Positions 34,089 to 43,070 of a stretch of 64,000 nucleotides of DNA are shown one piece after another. The stretch spans positions 1,910,032 to 1,974,031 of the forward strand of contig NZ_FOIR01000001.1 of NCBI RefSeq assembly GCF_900111145.1, given 5' to 3'. Source of the DNA: Roseivirga pacifica (GTDB lineage Bacteria > Bacteroidota > Bacteroidia > Cytophagales > Cyclobacteriaceae). A program made the position numbers and the translations under genes. How positions within the stretch are numbered: the first letter of the stretch is position 1; the number at the start of each line of letters is the position of its first letter. Under the pieces are notes generated by a model. That model was not told the DNA's origin, did no database searches, and saw only the letters and a list, made by a program, of their open reading frames with translations.

Positions 34089-34392
34089 CTTCTATTGTTA
34101 TCGGTAAATATTCAAGTCCTACATTCAGAGCCATGTAAAAATCAATTGCTTGGTCATCACAGTCTACAATTAGTAGTATATGAGACTCTTTTTCAGAAGC
34201 CATCTCAACTTCCTCTATTCCTGTTATTCTTACCGTCATAGATAGACTGGAATTGAATGGGATATTCACGAACCAGTTCTCTTGCACTCGTCCCTTTTTT
34301 AGTCTTCCAATTAGATAGAATTGTTTCCTTTTTCTAATTGCGAAACTGTCTATTACCTCAAATATTCCTTCTGACCTTGACTGTTCCATCAT
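34078..34392 (-). CDS. small beta-rich protein, unknown family
   Basis: 104 residues with strand-rich blocks (GIFEVIDSFAIRKRKQFYLIG, MTVRITGIEEVEMASEKESH, LLIVDCDDQAIDFYMALNV). It overlaps the 103-residue gene by 11 bases, so both are translated from one message. The strand pattern would fit an OB-like or translation-factor-like domain (compare EF-Tu domain II-like proteins), but that is a guess. Unknown function. Confidence 0.5.
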   Translation of the reverse strand: MMEQSRSEGIFEVIDSFAIRKRKQFYLIGRLKKGRVQENWFVNIPFNSSLSMTVRITGIEEVEMASEKESHILLIVDCDDQAIDFYMALNVGLEYLPITIEGED

Positions 34393-34513
34393 GCTCTACA
34401 ACTCGTTTATATATGGAACTTCCTAAATAATTCCGCAATAACCAACTTTAGAAATATCGACAGCTTGAGCTTGTTGCTTATTCATCGCTTCACTTAGAGT
34501 GAAACGATGAGTG

Positions 34514-34693
34514 CTATTCGAAGGGATCGTCATCTTCTTGCTCTTGCACAAGCTCGGTTTTTATAAAAGTGTCTTCCATAAAATTGCGCTCATGCTTTAT
34601 ACTATTGGCCATGCCAACCATATAGGCGACCATAAGCACTCTTAGGAAGGTAAGGATGCGTTTTGCGAGTGAGGCTTTGGGCTTGTGTGGCAT
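34514..34693 (-). CDS. 59-residue membrane-associated small protein
   Basis: A small gene: ATG at 34693, TAG at 34514. The protein begins MPHKPKASLAKRILTFLR, has one hydrophobic segment (LVAYMVGMANSI-like, about 16-31) and an acidic end (EDDDPFE). Base composition is protein-like and the gene lies 52 bases downstream of the M1 peptidase stop on the same strand, so it may be co-transcribed with it. I cannot name a family. A hairpin CATCGCTTCAC/GTGAAACGATG lies just beyond the stop (34483-34510). Confidence 0.6.
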   Translation of the reverse strand: MPHKPKASLAKRILTFLRVLMVAYMVGMANSIKHERNFMEDTFIKTELVQEQEDDDPFE

Positions 34694-34745
34694 GTGAGTG
34701 CCTACACAAGCATTGCTCCAAGTATTGTAACTATCTGTTTTACTG

Positions 34746-36323
34746 TCACTTTTGCTCGAAAAGTAGCCAGGTGTCAGGGTCGAGTACTATTTTGGCAGGT
34801 TTTTCTTTTGCGTCTACCGTCCACTCTTGCGACTTACGGTCTAGGCGAACAGTCTTCCTTTCCGTACTGCCGTCTTCATAAACAACGTCTACCTCTAAAT
34901 CGAAGATAAAGTCTTCGGCTTGGCTCTGCGTAAAGTTTACAGTGAGCTTTTTGCCTTTGTATTTCCAGTCGGCTTTTAGTTCGGGCTGACCTGCCTGCAT
35001 TACCCATTGTGCGAAAAACTGATCGAGTGAAAGCCCAGATACGCCTTCGAATACATTTTTAAGATCTTCGGTGTAGGCATTTGAAAGCTTGTACTGGTCG
35101 TAATAAGTTTGAATGCCTTTCCAGAAGTTTTCATCGCCCACTTTTTTTCTAAGCATATGCAACACCCAGCCACCTTTTTGGTAAGAGTTGGTGTTGAGTA
35201 GGTTCATGTAATTCTCAATAGCTGGGTTTACGATCGGTACACGCTGCTGCTTACTAAAGGCGATGATTTGCTCTCGTTGTTCTTTTTCCCGCCCCACAAA
35301 GTTCTCTCGACCATATTTCTGCTCCATGTACAGGTTGGTAAAGTAGGTGGCAAAGCCTTCGCTTAGCCAAGCGTGGTGCCAGTTGGCTTCAGAGGCAGAG
35401 TTGCCAAACCACTGGTGCGCAATTTCGTGCGCAATAAGTCCTTCGGCAGTTCTATTGCCGGTTACAGATTTTTCGGAATAGAAAATGTTCGAGGCATTTT
35501 CCATGCCGCCAAACTGTGTTTTCGACTGCACATTGGCCAGCTTTGCGTATGGGTAAGGCCCAACATGGTTGATAAACCAATCCATTACCGGCACTGCCTG
35601 TGCATAGTCATAAAAGCCCTTTTCTCTGTCTTGTGGGTAAACCCAAGAGCTGATGGATATATCGTAAATCTCTCCGCTCTCTTGTATGGCAAAGCGTGCT
35701 GCACCAATCACCATTACTTTGGTGGGTAGCACCACTTCCGACTGCCAGTGAGTTAGCGTAATATCCGCATTAATGTTTGTTCTTTCTTTCAACCTTCCGT
35801 TACCAATTACCTGATAATGCGATGGAGCCGTTACGATCCATTCAACCGTGGCCTTATCCGATGGATGGTCCACAACAGGCAGCCAATGATGGCCGCGGTC
35901 TGGCCAGTTATCGCCAAAGAAGGTGCGGTCGCCATATTTGTTTTTAGATATGATAAGGCCTGTTTCAGGTACACCCTCGTAGGCCACAAGGATTTTTGCA
36001 CGGTCGCCTGCTTTTGCTGTATAGTTTAGGGTGAGTTTTTTGTCCTCATGCGCAAAAGGCACCTTTTTGTTATCGCTCATTACGGTGAGTACCTTCATGC
36101 CTTTGCCGTTATTCTCTTTTTTCAAATCGAGTTGAAAGCTGCTCACGTCCTTTTTAAAAAGTACATCTACCGTGGCTATTCCGTTAATTTTATCCGACTC
36201 GTCTGTTAGGGTTAACTCAAAGCGGTAATGTTGAATGTCGATGGCAGCCAGCCTATCGTAATGCTTTTGCGCAAAAGCTGATGTTGTAAGAAGAAGGCAA
36301 AGCGCTGTAAGGAGGTATCTCAT
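34746..36323 (-). CDS. M1-family zinc aminopeptidase, secreted
   Basis: 525 residues. A signal peptide (MRYLLTALCLLLTTSAFAQ) precedes an M1 peptidase. The exopeptidase GGMEN motif (FGGMENASNIFYSE) and the zinc site HEIAHQW with the third ligand in WLSEGFATYF (HExxH-x18-E) are intact, so it should be an active periplasmic or outer-membrane-side aminopeptidase. It is shorter than classical 850-residue M1 enzymes, keeping only the N-terminal saddle, catalytic domain and a short beta-rich C-terminal domain, as in leukotriene A4 hydrolase-like bacterial homologues. Confidence 0.9.
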   Translation of the reverse strand: MRYLLTALCLLLTTSAFAQKHYDRLAAIDIQHYRFELTLTDESDKINGIATVDVLFKKDVSSFQLDLKKENNGKGMKVLTVMSDNKKVPFAHEDKKLTLNYTAKAGDRAKILVAYEGVPETGLIISKNKYGDRTFFGDNWPDRGHHWLPVVDHPSDKATVEWIVTAPSHYQVIGNGRLKERTNINADITLTHWQSEVVLPTKVMVIGAARFAIQESGEIYDISISSWVYPQDREKGFYDYAQAVPVMDWFINHVGPYPYAKLANVQSKTQFGGMENASNIFYSEKSVTGNRTAEGLIAHEIAHQWFGNSASEANWHHAWLSEGFATYFTNLYMEQKYGRENFVGREKEQREQIIAFSKQQRVPIVNPAIENYMNLLNTNSYQKGGWVLHMLRKKVGDENFWKGIQTYYDQYKLSNAYTEDLKNVFEGVSGLSLDQFFAQWVMQAGQPELKADWKYKGKKLTVNFTQSQAEDFIFDLEVDVVYEDGSTERKTVRLDRKSQEWTVDAKEKPAKIVLDPDTWLLFEQK

Positions 36324-36373
36324 GTCTCGAAAATTTGGGGAAGCTAATCATTCAAGCTGTTGGACGCAATTGA

Positions 36374-36415
36374 AATAATTCAAGGCCTCACTTTAAGTGA
36401 GACCTTGATTATTGG
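36374..36415 (-). terminator. intrinsic terminator after the DDAH-like gene
   Basis: CAAGGCCTCACTT and AAGTGAGACCTTG form a near-perfect stem flanked by AATAATT/AATAAT on both sides, between the stop of the DDAH-like gene (36426) and the start of the M1 gene (36323). Confidence 0.7.
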
Positions 36416-36425
36416 CTTAGTAGTG

Positions 36426-37301
36426 TTATACAATTCGCTCCAATGGCCTGGTAAGGCAGGTTGGGCCGCCACAACCTAAGTTGCTAATATTATCGCCATT
36501 ATAAGTTTCAACTTTGCAGCCAGCCGAAACTAGTCGCTCTTGGGTTATGGGGTTACCTTCTACCATAAGGCAATGACTTGGGGCCAAGGCTAAAACATTA
36601 CAGCCCATAGAGTCAAATTCTTCTTCGGGGCACTCAACCAAGCGATAATTTCGTTTTAAAAGTGCTTCTCTAAAATAAATGGGCATAAGCGGAGAGTAAA
36701 CCACCGCTAAGTCTTTGTCAATTGGGCTAATGATTGACATGAGGTGGAAAACATCGGACGGGCCGCGGAAGTGGGGGAGTTCTACTACAAACACTTCAAT
36801 TCCTTTGGGTTCCAAAAATGCCTTTATCTGCTCAATGCCCGAATAATTCGTGCGATAAGTATGGCCAATGGCGAGTGTTTTTTCATCGAGCCAGCACATA
36901 TCGCCACCCTCTACTGTTCCGGGCGCGTCTATTGTACCTAAAATTTCAACCCCTTGAGATTGAAAAAATGCACGCTGGTTTTCAGGCTCAACATTTCTAT
37001 CGGTTTTGCCCATGTTGCACAAAATGATGCCAAAGTCGGTGGCCAATGATGCATCGCGGCAGTAAATGGCATCAATAGAAGTATTGTCTTTTTGTGGCAG
37101 CTTCATTACTTCAGCTCCTGCTTTGGCTATAATGTTTTCGAAAACACGGTATTCACTCAGCGCACCATCAATTATTGGCCTGTCCAAATAGTTGAGCCGA
37201 GCATACTCAGTATCTATTTTCTTCTGAGAAATAAAGGCGTGAGCAGCCGTATTGATCAGTATCCTTTCAATCTTTCCGTAGTCAGAGTGTGCAGTTTTCA
37301 T
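36426..37301 (-). CDS. dimethylarginine dimethylaminohydrolase-like enzyme (amidinotransferase fold)
   Basis: A 291-residue protein of the arginine-modifying superfamily. Markers are VEGGDMCWLDEKTLAIG (substrate Glu/Asp), FRGPSDVFHLMSII (catalytic His) and the C-terminal CGGPTCLTRPL with the nucleophile Cys. DDAH enzymes hydrolyse methylated arginines to citrulline; others in the superfamily act on agmatine, arginine or ornithine. The neighbouring APC permease, with which it overlaps by four bases, makes uptake of an arginine-like compound plausible (inference). The substrate cannot be fixed from sequence. Confidence 0.85.
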   Translation of the reverse strand: MKTAHSDYGKIERILINTAAHAFISQKKIDTEYARLNYLDRPIIDGALSEYRVFENIIAKAGAEVMKLPQKDNTSIDAIYCRDASLATDFGIILCNMGKTDRNVEPENQRAFFQSQGVEILGTIDAPGTVEGGDMCWLDEKTLAIGHTYRTNYSGIEQIKAFLEPKGIEVFVVELPHFRGPSDVFHLMSIISPIDKDLAVVYSPLMPIYFREALLKRNYRLVECPEEEFDSMGCNVLALAPSHCLMVEGNPITQERLVSAGCKVETYNGDNISNLGCGGPTCLTRPLERIV

Positions 37302-38602
37302 TTTTTGTTTTGTCGTTTTTTAAGCAGAAAAATAGGAAGGCCAGCCAACGTTCCGCAGATGCCCCAAACTGCGGCTTCTTGTCCGGAGCCAATAATTAGC
37401 CAAATGGAAAATAAAGCTCCAACTAATGCCGTGGCAATAGTTTTGGTGTTGAGCTTCAGTTTCTTTTTCGCTTTAGAGGCGAAATAGGCAAAGGCAATTG
37501 AGCTTGCCAGGTAAGAAAAAAGAGCGGTAACGCCAGAGAGCAGAATTAAAAAGGCGTAAAGGCTGTTAAAGTTTTTCGATTGATTCAAAAGGAATAAAAG
37601 GGTTACTAAAACACTCGAAAAGATGATTCCTAAAGTAGGGGCGTTGAACCTGTTCTTTTTGGCAAAAAACTTAGGCATTAGGCCATCGGTAGCCATTCCC
37701 ATTGGTACTTGCCCTTGAATCAATATCCATGCATTTAAAGCCCCGAAGGTAGAAATACACGCCCCTGCAGCGATAATGTAACGGCCTGCATCACCCCACA
37801 TAAAGGCAGCAGCATCGCTAAATGGGGCGATGCTGTTTTCAACTTCGGTAGGAGACAGCACCCCAAAAATCGAAAACGAACTAAAGAGGTAAATAAAAAT
37901 TACCAATACGGTGCCTAGCATTGTTGCTTTCGGAATTGTCTTCTCAGGGCGTTTAATACTTCCGGCAGGTACTGTGGCTGTTTCTAGCCCTAAAAAAGCA
38001 AATAAGCATAAGGCTGAAGACATGGTAATGGCTTTAACAGTATGCTCTTGGCTCATGTTAAAAGGCTTGAAGTTGTCTACATTGAAGAAGAAGAGGCCAC
38101 AAAGGGCGACCACGACTAATGGCGCTACTTTGAGCACTGTAGTAACCACTTGCACCTTGCCACCCCCCGAAACACTTTGACTGTTAATAATAGTGAGCAG
38201 CCATATGGCCGAAAGCCCAACAACGGTTATGAGTATTTGATTTTCAGCAATTGAAGGAAAGAATACACTTAAATAGCCTGTAAAAGACAGTGCTATAGCG
38301 GCATTGGTGCACCAAACAGAAACGAGGTATCCCCAGCCAACCAAAAAGGCTGGTAAGTCGCCAAAGGCCTCGCGGGTGTAGGCGTAAAAGCCGCCAGTTT
38401 TTGGGTCTACTTTGCTCAGTTTACTAAGTATATTGGCTAACACCAACGCGCCTGCTGCAGCCAAAAGCCAACCAAAAAGACTTATTCCACCAAATGGGGC
38501 TAATGAAGAAGGAATTGTGAATATGCCAGAGCCTATCATACTGCCTACCACAAGGGTGGTTGCAGTGAATACGCCAATTTTTTTGGGTTTAGAACTGGTC
38601 AA
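37298..38602 (-). CDS. APC-family amino acid permease
   Basis: About 434 residues and twelve hydrophobic helices. The first helix shows the APC signature GSMIGSGIFTIPSSLAPFGG, with TGGFYAYTREAFGDLPAFLVGWGY further on. The frame is open to 38680, but that part overlaps the divergent Rieske gene's start. The TTG at 38602 gives MTSSKPKKIGVFTATTLVVGS, a normal APC N-terminus, and leaves a 68-base divergent promoter region. It is translationally coupled to the DDAH-like gene. It is probably an arginine, ornithine or agmatine transporter or exchanger (inference). Confidence 0.85.
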   Translation of the reverse strand: MTSSKPKKIGVFTATTLVVGSMIGSGIFTIPSSLAPFGGISLFGWLLAAAGALVLANILSKLSKVDPKTGGFYAYTREAFGDLPAFLVGWGYLVSVWCTNAAIALSFTGYLSVFFPSIAENQILITVVGLSAIWLLTIINSQSVSGGGKVQVVTTVLKVAPLVVVALCGLFFFNVDNFKPFNMSQEHTVKAITMSSALCLFAFLGLETATVPAGSIKRPEKTIPKATMLGTVLVIFIYLFSSFSIFGVLSPTEVENSIAPFSDAAAFMWGDAGRYIIAAGACISTFGALNAWILIQGQVPMGMATDGLMPKFFAKKNRFNAPTLGIIFSSVLVTLLFLLNQSKNFNSLYAFLILLSGVTALFSYLASSIAFAYFASKAKKKLKLNTKTIATALVGALFSIWLIIGSGQEAAVWGICGTLAGLPIFLLKKRQNKK

Positions 38603-38670
38603 AAGATGAGGTTGAAATTCGGTTGAAATGGTTAATTTGAAAAAGTTATTAGTTAAGATAGAGATAAAAA

Positions 38671-39759
38671 TTGAAAGCACTTCAATTCAATATTCATCCG
38701 GAAATAGAAAAAGCTGAAACTTTACCTTCCAGCTTTTATCGTTCGCAAAGTGTTTACGATCAGTTGATTGAGCGCGTATTTGCCAAAAGCTGGCAGTTTG
38801 CTGGCGATGTTAGCCTTTGCAATTTAGGGGGTACTGTTCATCCATTTGAATTTATGGAGTACGGCCTTCAAGAACCCATGTTGCTGAGCAATGATGGGGG
38901 CATTATTAACTGCTTGTCTAATGTGTGCACACACCGCGGTAACATCCTTTGCCACCACCCCAAAAAAGCTAGAAATATTACCTGCATGTACCACGGACGC
39001 AGGTTCAATTTAAAGGGCGAATTCCAAAATATGCCGCAGTTTAAAGAGGCGGCTGACTTTCCAAGGCCTGAAGATAGTTTGCACCAATTTCCGCTAAAGC
39101 AATGGGGGCCTTGGCTGTTTACGGCCCTTGGTAATGAACTAGATTTTCAGCCCGTGCTCGATGCCATGGAGCGGAAAGTTGGCTTTTTACCACTTGACCA
39201 GTTTAAACTGGATACTTCACGAAGCAAAGACTACTTGGTGAATGCACATTGGGCGCTTTATTGCGATAATTACTTAGAAGGTTTTCATATTCCTTTTGTG
39301 CACGATGGTTTGAACCAGGTGCTGGATTATGGTAAGTACAAAACGGAATTATATCCCCATGCTAATCTGCAAGTTGGCTATGCGGCAAGTGGTGAGCACG
39401 TATTCGACTTGCCAAAGGATCATGAAGACTTTGGGGAACAGATAGGCGCTTATTATTTCTGGCTTTTCCCGAACATGATGTTCAATTTTTACCCTTGGGG
39501 CCTTTCTATCAATGTAGTGAAGCCCATTTCTTTAAATAGAACCAAGGTGAGTTTTATCTCCTATGTGTTAGATGAATCGAAACTGGATACCGGTGCAGGT
39601 GCTGCGCTAGACAAAGTTGAAAGAGAGGATGAGTTTGTGGTAGAGGGTGTGTTTAAAGGCATGAGTTCTAGAGTTTATAACACTGGTCGGTTCTCTCCAA
39701 AAATGGAAAAAGGTGTGCATCACTTTCACAGACTATTGGCAGAGTTTTTAAGTGAATAA
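38671..39759 (+). CDS. Rieske [2Fe-2S] ring-hydroxylating oxygenase, alpha-subunit type
   Basis: 362 residues. The Rieske iron-sulfur ligands are C-x-H at NVCTHRGN and C-x2-H at ITCMYHGRRF (about residues 88-112). The catalytic iron site follows in DNYLEGFHIPFVHDGL (the D-x2-H-x4-H pattern around residues 205-217). The fold suits monooxygenase or dioxygenase alpha subunits such as choline or carnitine monooxygenases. No beta subunit, ferredoxin or reductase gene is next to it. The start is TTG at 38671. The substrate is unknown. Confidence 0.88.
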   Translation: MKALQFNIHPEIEKAETLPSSFYRSQSVYDQLIERVFAKSWQFAGDVSLCNLGGTVHPFEFMEYGLQEPMLLSNDGGIINCLSNVCTHRGNILCHHPKKARNITCMYHGRRFNLKGEFQNMPQFKEAADFPRPEDSLHQFPLKQWGPWLFTALGNELDFQPVLDAMERKVGFLPLDQFKLDTSRSKDYLVNAHWALYCDNYLEGFHIPFVHDGLNQVLDYGKYKTELYPHANLQVGYAASGEHVFDLPKDHEDFGEQIGAYYFWLFPNMMFNFYPWGLSINVVKPISLNRTKVSFISYVLDESKLDTGAGAALDKVEREDEFVVEGVFKGMSSRVYNTGRFSPKMEKGVHHFHRLLAEFLSE

Positions 39760-39831
39760 CAGACCAACCTGAGCGACCACTTTTTAGAAAGAATTAATAG
39801 ATTGCAAGGTGCAGTATAAATGTAGATTCAA

Positions 39832-42018
39832 ATGAAACGACTTTTTCAACTCTTATGCTTGTTGGTGTTCGCACCAAGTTTTTTGCAAGCGCAGTCGGTG
39901 GCGCGTCAGTGGAATGAGGCGCTACTTCATGCCATAAGGAATGACTTTGCTCGACCTACCGTTCACGCCCGAAATTTGTTCCATATTTCGGCTGCCATGT
40001 ACGATGGTTGGGCAGCCTATAACGTAACAGCATCAACTTACATGTTGGGAAAGACAATGAATGGTCAGTCGGTGCCCTTTACAGGAGTAAGTTTCGAAAG
40101 TGATTTGAGCACAAAGGAGCAGCAAGAAATGACGATGAGTTATGCTGCTTATCGCTTGCTTTTGCATCGTTTTAGGTTTTCTCCGGGGGGTGAAGAACTG
40201 CTGGAGACTTTTGACGAACTGATGGAGAGTTTAGGCTATGATATCAATATAACCTCTGACAATTATACTGACCTTGGCCCAGCTGCTTTGGGCAATTACA
40301 TTGCTTACAAATACATTGAATTTGGATTGAATGACGGCTCCAATGAGCAGTTCGATTACGCGAATGAATACTACTATTCTGTAAACCCACCATTAAACCC
40401 GAATGAGCCTGGCAACCCCGAACTGGATAATTTAAATCGATGGCAAGCACTTGGGCTGGATACTTATGTAGATCAGGCAGGAAATCCCATTGTAGGAGCT
40501 ATCCCGTTTTTGAGCCCCGAATGGGGCAATGTTTGGCCTTTCGCTATGACGGATGAACACAGAAATGTTTACGAACGCGATGGTGCAATTTGGAATGTGT
40601 TTCAAGATCCCGGCCCACCGCCATATATTCAAGCAGAAAAAGACGAAGAGGGAAATAATCCCTACAAATTTGGTCACGAGTTGGTGGCCATTTGGTCATC
40701 TCATTTAGATCCGACCGATGGCGTAATGTGGGATATTTCTCCAGGTGCGAGCGGCAATTTGAATGAATTGCCAGCAACGCCAGCAGATTACCCAAACATG
40801 TACAACTTAGTGAATGGGGGAGACGGTAGTACAGGTAGGGCCGTGAATCCGTTTACTGGAGAACCGTACCCAGAAAACATGGTGCCGCGGGGAGATTATA
40901 CCCGAGTTTTAGCTGAATTCTGGGCCGATGGACCAGACTCTGAAACGCCACCTGGGCACTGGTTCGTAATAATGAATCACGTTTTTGATGATCCAGATTT
41001 TGAGCGAAAGTTTGAAGGCCAAGGGGCAGAAATGGATGAGCTGGAGTATGATATTAAGGCGTACTTTCTTTTAGGAGGAACCATGCACGATGCGGCCGTT
41101 TCGGCTTGGAGTGTAAAGGGGTATTACGATTATATAAGGCCAATATCTGCAATTCGTGGTATGGCCGAGTTGGGGCAGAGTTCTGATCCTAATTTGCCCA
41201 ATTACCATGAGAATGGCTTGGTGTTGAAAGAAGGCTTGGTGGAACTTGTAATGCCAGGTGATCCATTGGAAGATGAGGGTACAGATACTTATAAAATAAA
41301 GCTATTTGCATGGAGAGGTCCCGATTTTATTGAAAACCCCGAAACCGATGAAGCAGGCGTAGGGTGGATACTTGCAGAAAATTGGTGGCCTTATCAGCGG
41401 CCAACTTTTGTAACCCCGCCATTTGCAGGCTATGTTTCTGGGCACTCTACTTACTCTCGTGCTGCAGCAGAAGTACTTACCCTGTTAACGGGGAGCGAAT
41501 ATTTTCCTGGAGGGGTTGGTGAGTTTGAAGCGCCTAAAAATCGTTTTTTAGTCTTTGAAGAAGGCCCAAGTGTGGATGTCACCCTACAGTGGGCAACCTA
41601 CCGCGATGCGTCTGACCAGACCAGTTTGTCGCGTATATGGGGCGGAATTCACCCACCAGCCGATGATGTTCCTGGTAGAAAAATGGGAATAGAAATTGGC
41701 CATAGAGCGTTCGCTTACGCCAAAGCGCATTTCGATGGTTCGGTAATTACCAGTATACCTGATGAGGAGGTTTTTGCCAAATTGAAATTTGGTCCGAACC
41801 CTGTACAGTCTGGTGAGCCGATCACCATCAGCCTGAATGGTTTGCAGCTAAAAAGTGCCAAAACCATGTCGCTTTCTGGTGAGCTATTAGGTGAGGGCTT
41901 TACTTTAAAAGATCAACAAGCCGAAATATCTACGCATAACTTAAAACAGGGCATATATCTGCTGAACCTACAGGGCAAAGATTGGCAAAGCACCATTAAA
42001 GTGTGGGTGAAAGAATAA
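39832..42018 (+). CDS. vanadium-dependent haloperoxidase-like protein with T9SS sorting domain
   Basis: A 728-residue protein with a signal peptide (MKRLFQLLCLLVFAPSFLQAQ) and a helical bundle of the PAP2/haloperoxidase type. SAHISGHSTYSRAA-like text is seen as GYVSGHSTYSRAAAEVL near residue 540, and RIWGGIHPPADDVPGRKMG near 605-620, giving the His and Arg of the vanadate or phosphate pocket. The last ~75 residues (FGPNPVQSGEPITISL...GIYLLNLQGKDWQ) are a type A T9SS sorting domain, so export through PorX-controlled machinery is expected. Whether it oxidises halides or is a phosphatase is not decided. Confidence 0.85.
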   Translation: MKRLFQLLCLLVFAPSFLQAQSVARQWNEALLHAIRNDFARPTVHARNLFHISAAMYDGWAAYNVTASTYMLGKTMNGQSVPFTGVSFESDLSTKEQQEMTMSYAAYRLLLHRFRFSPGGEELLETFDELMESLGYDINITSDNYTDLGPAALGNYIAYKYIEFGLNDGSNEQFDYANEYYYSVNPPLNPNEPGNPELDNLNRWQALGLDTYVDQAGNPIVGAIPFLSPEWGNVWPFAMTDEHRNVYERDGAIWNVFQDPGPPPYIQAEKDEEGNNPYKFGHELVAIWSSHLDPTDGVMWDISPGASGNLNELPATPADYPNMYNLVNGGDGSTGRAVNPFTGEPYPENMVPRGDYTRVLAEFWADGPDSETPPGHWFVIMNHVFDDPDFERKFEGQGAEMDELEYDIKAYFLLGGTMHDAAVSAWSVKGYYDYIRPISAIRGMAELGQSSDPNLPNYHENGLVLKEGLVELVMPGDPLEDEGTDTYKIKLFAWRGPDFIENPETDEAGVGWILAENWWPYQRPTFVTPPFAGYVSGHSTYSRAAAEVLTLLTGSEYFPGGVGEFEAPKNRFLVFEEGPSVDVTLQWATYRDASDQTSLSRIWGGIHPPADDVPGRKMGIEIGHRAFAYAKAHFDGSVITSIPDEEVFAKLKFGPNPVQSGEPITISLNGLQLKSAKTMSLSGELLGEGFTLKDQQAEISTHNLKQGIYLLNLQGKDWQSTIKVWVKE

Positions 42019-42056
42019 ATTTTACCTTTTGCTCCAATTCAGTAAATTATAGCATT

Positions 42057-42911
42057 ATGGAATCGATTGTAAATTTCTTTGGAGACATACCCACACCTTT
42101 TCGTGCCGGTATTTTAATTGGCGGCATCGTGTTGTTTTGGGTGTTGGAAGGCACTTTGCCACTTTTTCAATTTCAGTATAAAAAAGTGAGGCATGCGGGA
42201 ATCAATCTATTCTTTACGCTTACCACCATGATTATTGGTTTTAGTTTGGCTGCCGCCTTGTTAGCTGCATCAAACTATGTTTCCGATAAACAGTTTGGCT
42301 TGCTCTACTTGGTGGATTTACCGCTTTGGGCGCAGTTGGTAGTAGGAGTATTACTACTCGATTTAATAGGCGCTTATTTTGTTCACTGGACAGAGCATAA
42401 GGTAAAATGGATGTGGAAATTCCATTTGGTACATCATACTGATACCACGGTTGATGTAACTACTGGTTTGCGACACCACCCTGGCGAAACTGTTTTTAGA
42501 ATTGGTTTTACCATTTTGGCGGTAATTATTGTAGGTGCACCAATGTGGATAATTATGTTCTACCAGAGTATGTCGGTGCTTTTCGCCCATATTACGCACG
42601 CTAACATCAACATGCCTAAGTCGGTAGATCGAGCCTTGTCATGGGTGTTTATTACGCCACTAATGCATAAGGTGCACCACCATTATCAGCAGCCGTTAAC
42701 TGATACTAACTATGGTAATATCTTTTCTTTCTGGGACCGTATTTTTGGCACTTTTGCCCAAGTAGAAGATACCACCGCTTTAAAGTATGGAGTGGATACA
42801 CATATGGATCCGAAGGAAAACGATGAAATGGGTAATTTGCTAAAAATCCCCTTCCAGCCTTATAGAACACCTGAAGATGTTGTGACCACAGATAGAATTT
42901 CCTCCATATAG
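42057..42911 (+). CDS. sterol desaturase/fatty acid hydroxylase family protein
   Basis: About 284 residues. The ATG at 42057 begins MESIVNFFGDIPTPF; the open frame runs 18 codons further up, into the end of the haloperoxidase gene. The eight-histidine diiron pattern of this membrane family is clear: HWTEHKVKWMWKFHLVHHTD (H-x3-H and H-x2-HH), then LRHHPGE, and MHKVHHHYQQP. Such proteins hydroxylate or desaturate lipids in the membrane. Four or so transmembrane helices surround the motif. The lipid substrate is unknown. Confidence 0.87.
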   Translation: MESIVNFFGDIPTPFRAGILIGGIVLFWVLEGTLPLFQFQYKKVRHAGINLFFTLTTMIIGFSLAAALLAASNYVSDKQFGLLYLVDLPLWAQLVVGVLLLDLIGAYFVHWTEHKVKWMWKFHLVHHTDTTVDVTTGLRHHPGETVFRIGFTILAVIIVGAPMWIIMFYQSMSVLFAHITHANINMPKSVDRALSWVFITPLMHKVHHHYQQPLTDTNYGNIFSFWDRIFGTFAQVEDTTALKYGVDTHMDPKENDEMGNLLKIPFQPYRTPEDVVTTDRISSI

Positions 42912-42916
42912 CAACA

Positions 42917-43035
42917 GACTTCTGACTTCCGTCCTGACTTGTTCTCACCCTCTGTCCCTGAAGGGATGCCAATGATTTAGTTACTCCGAATTAGCTTCCG
43001 ACTTTTTTACCTGCCGTAACTTGTGTAGGTAGGCC
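42917..43035. repeat. dispersed copy of the GGGATGCC repeat element
   Basis: The core CCCTCTGTCCCTGAAGGGAT (42948-42967) followed by GCC, with flanking gacttctgacttccg and the trailing TAACTTGTGTAGG, match the tandem array at 47191-47480 in order. It also contains a small palindrome in the GTCCCTGAAGGGAT part. It lies between converging genes. Confidence 0.7.
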
Positions 43036-43070
43036 GACTCCGGCTTTCTGCAGGTTGTGTAGTCAGGCGA

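Noticed and set aside
32036..34392. prophage
   Set aside because: No capsid, terminase, portal, integrase or lysis genes accompany the sheath, so a prophage is not supported.
38603..38680. longer start for the APC permease
   Set aside because: It would overlap the divergent Rieske gene. The TTG at 38602 gives a normal N-terminus.
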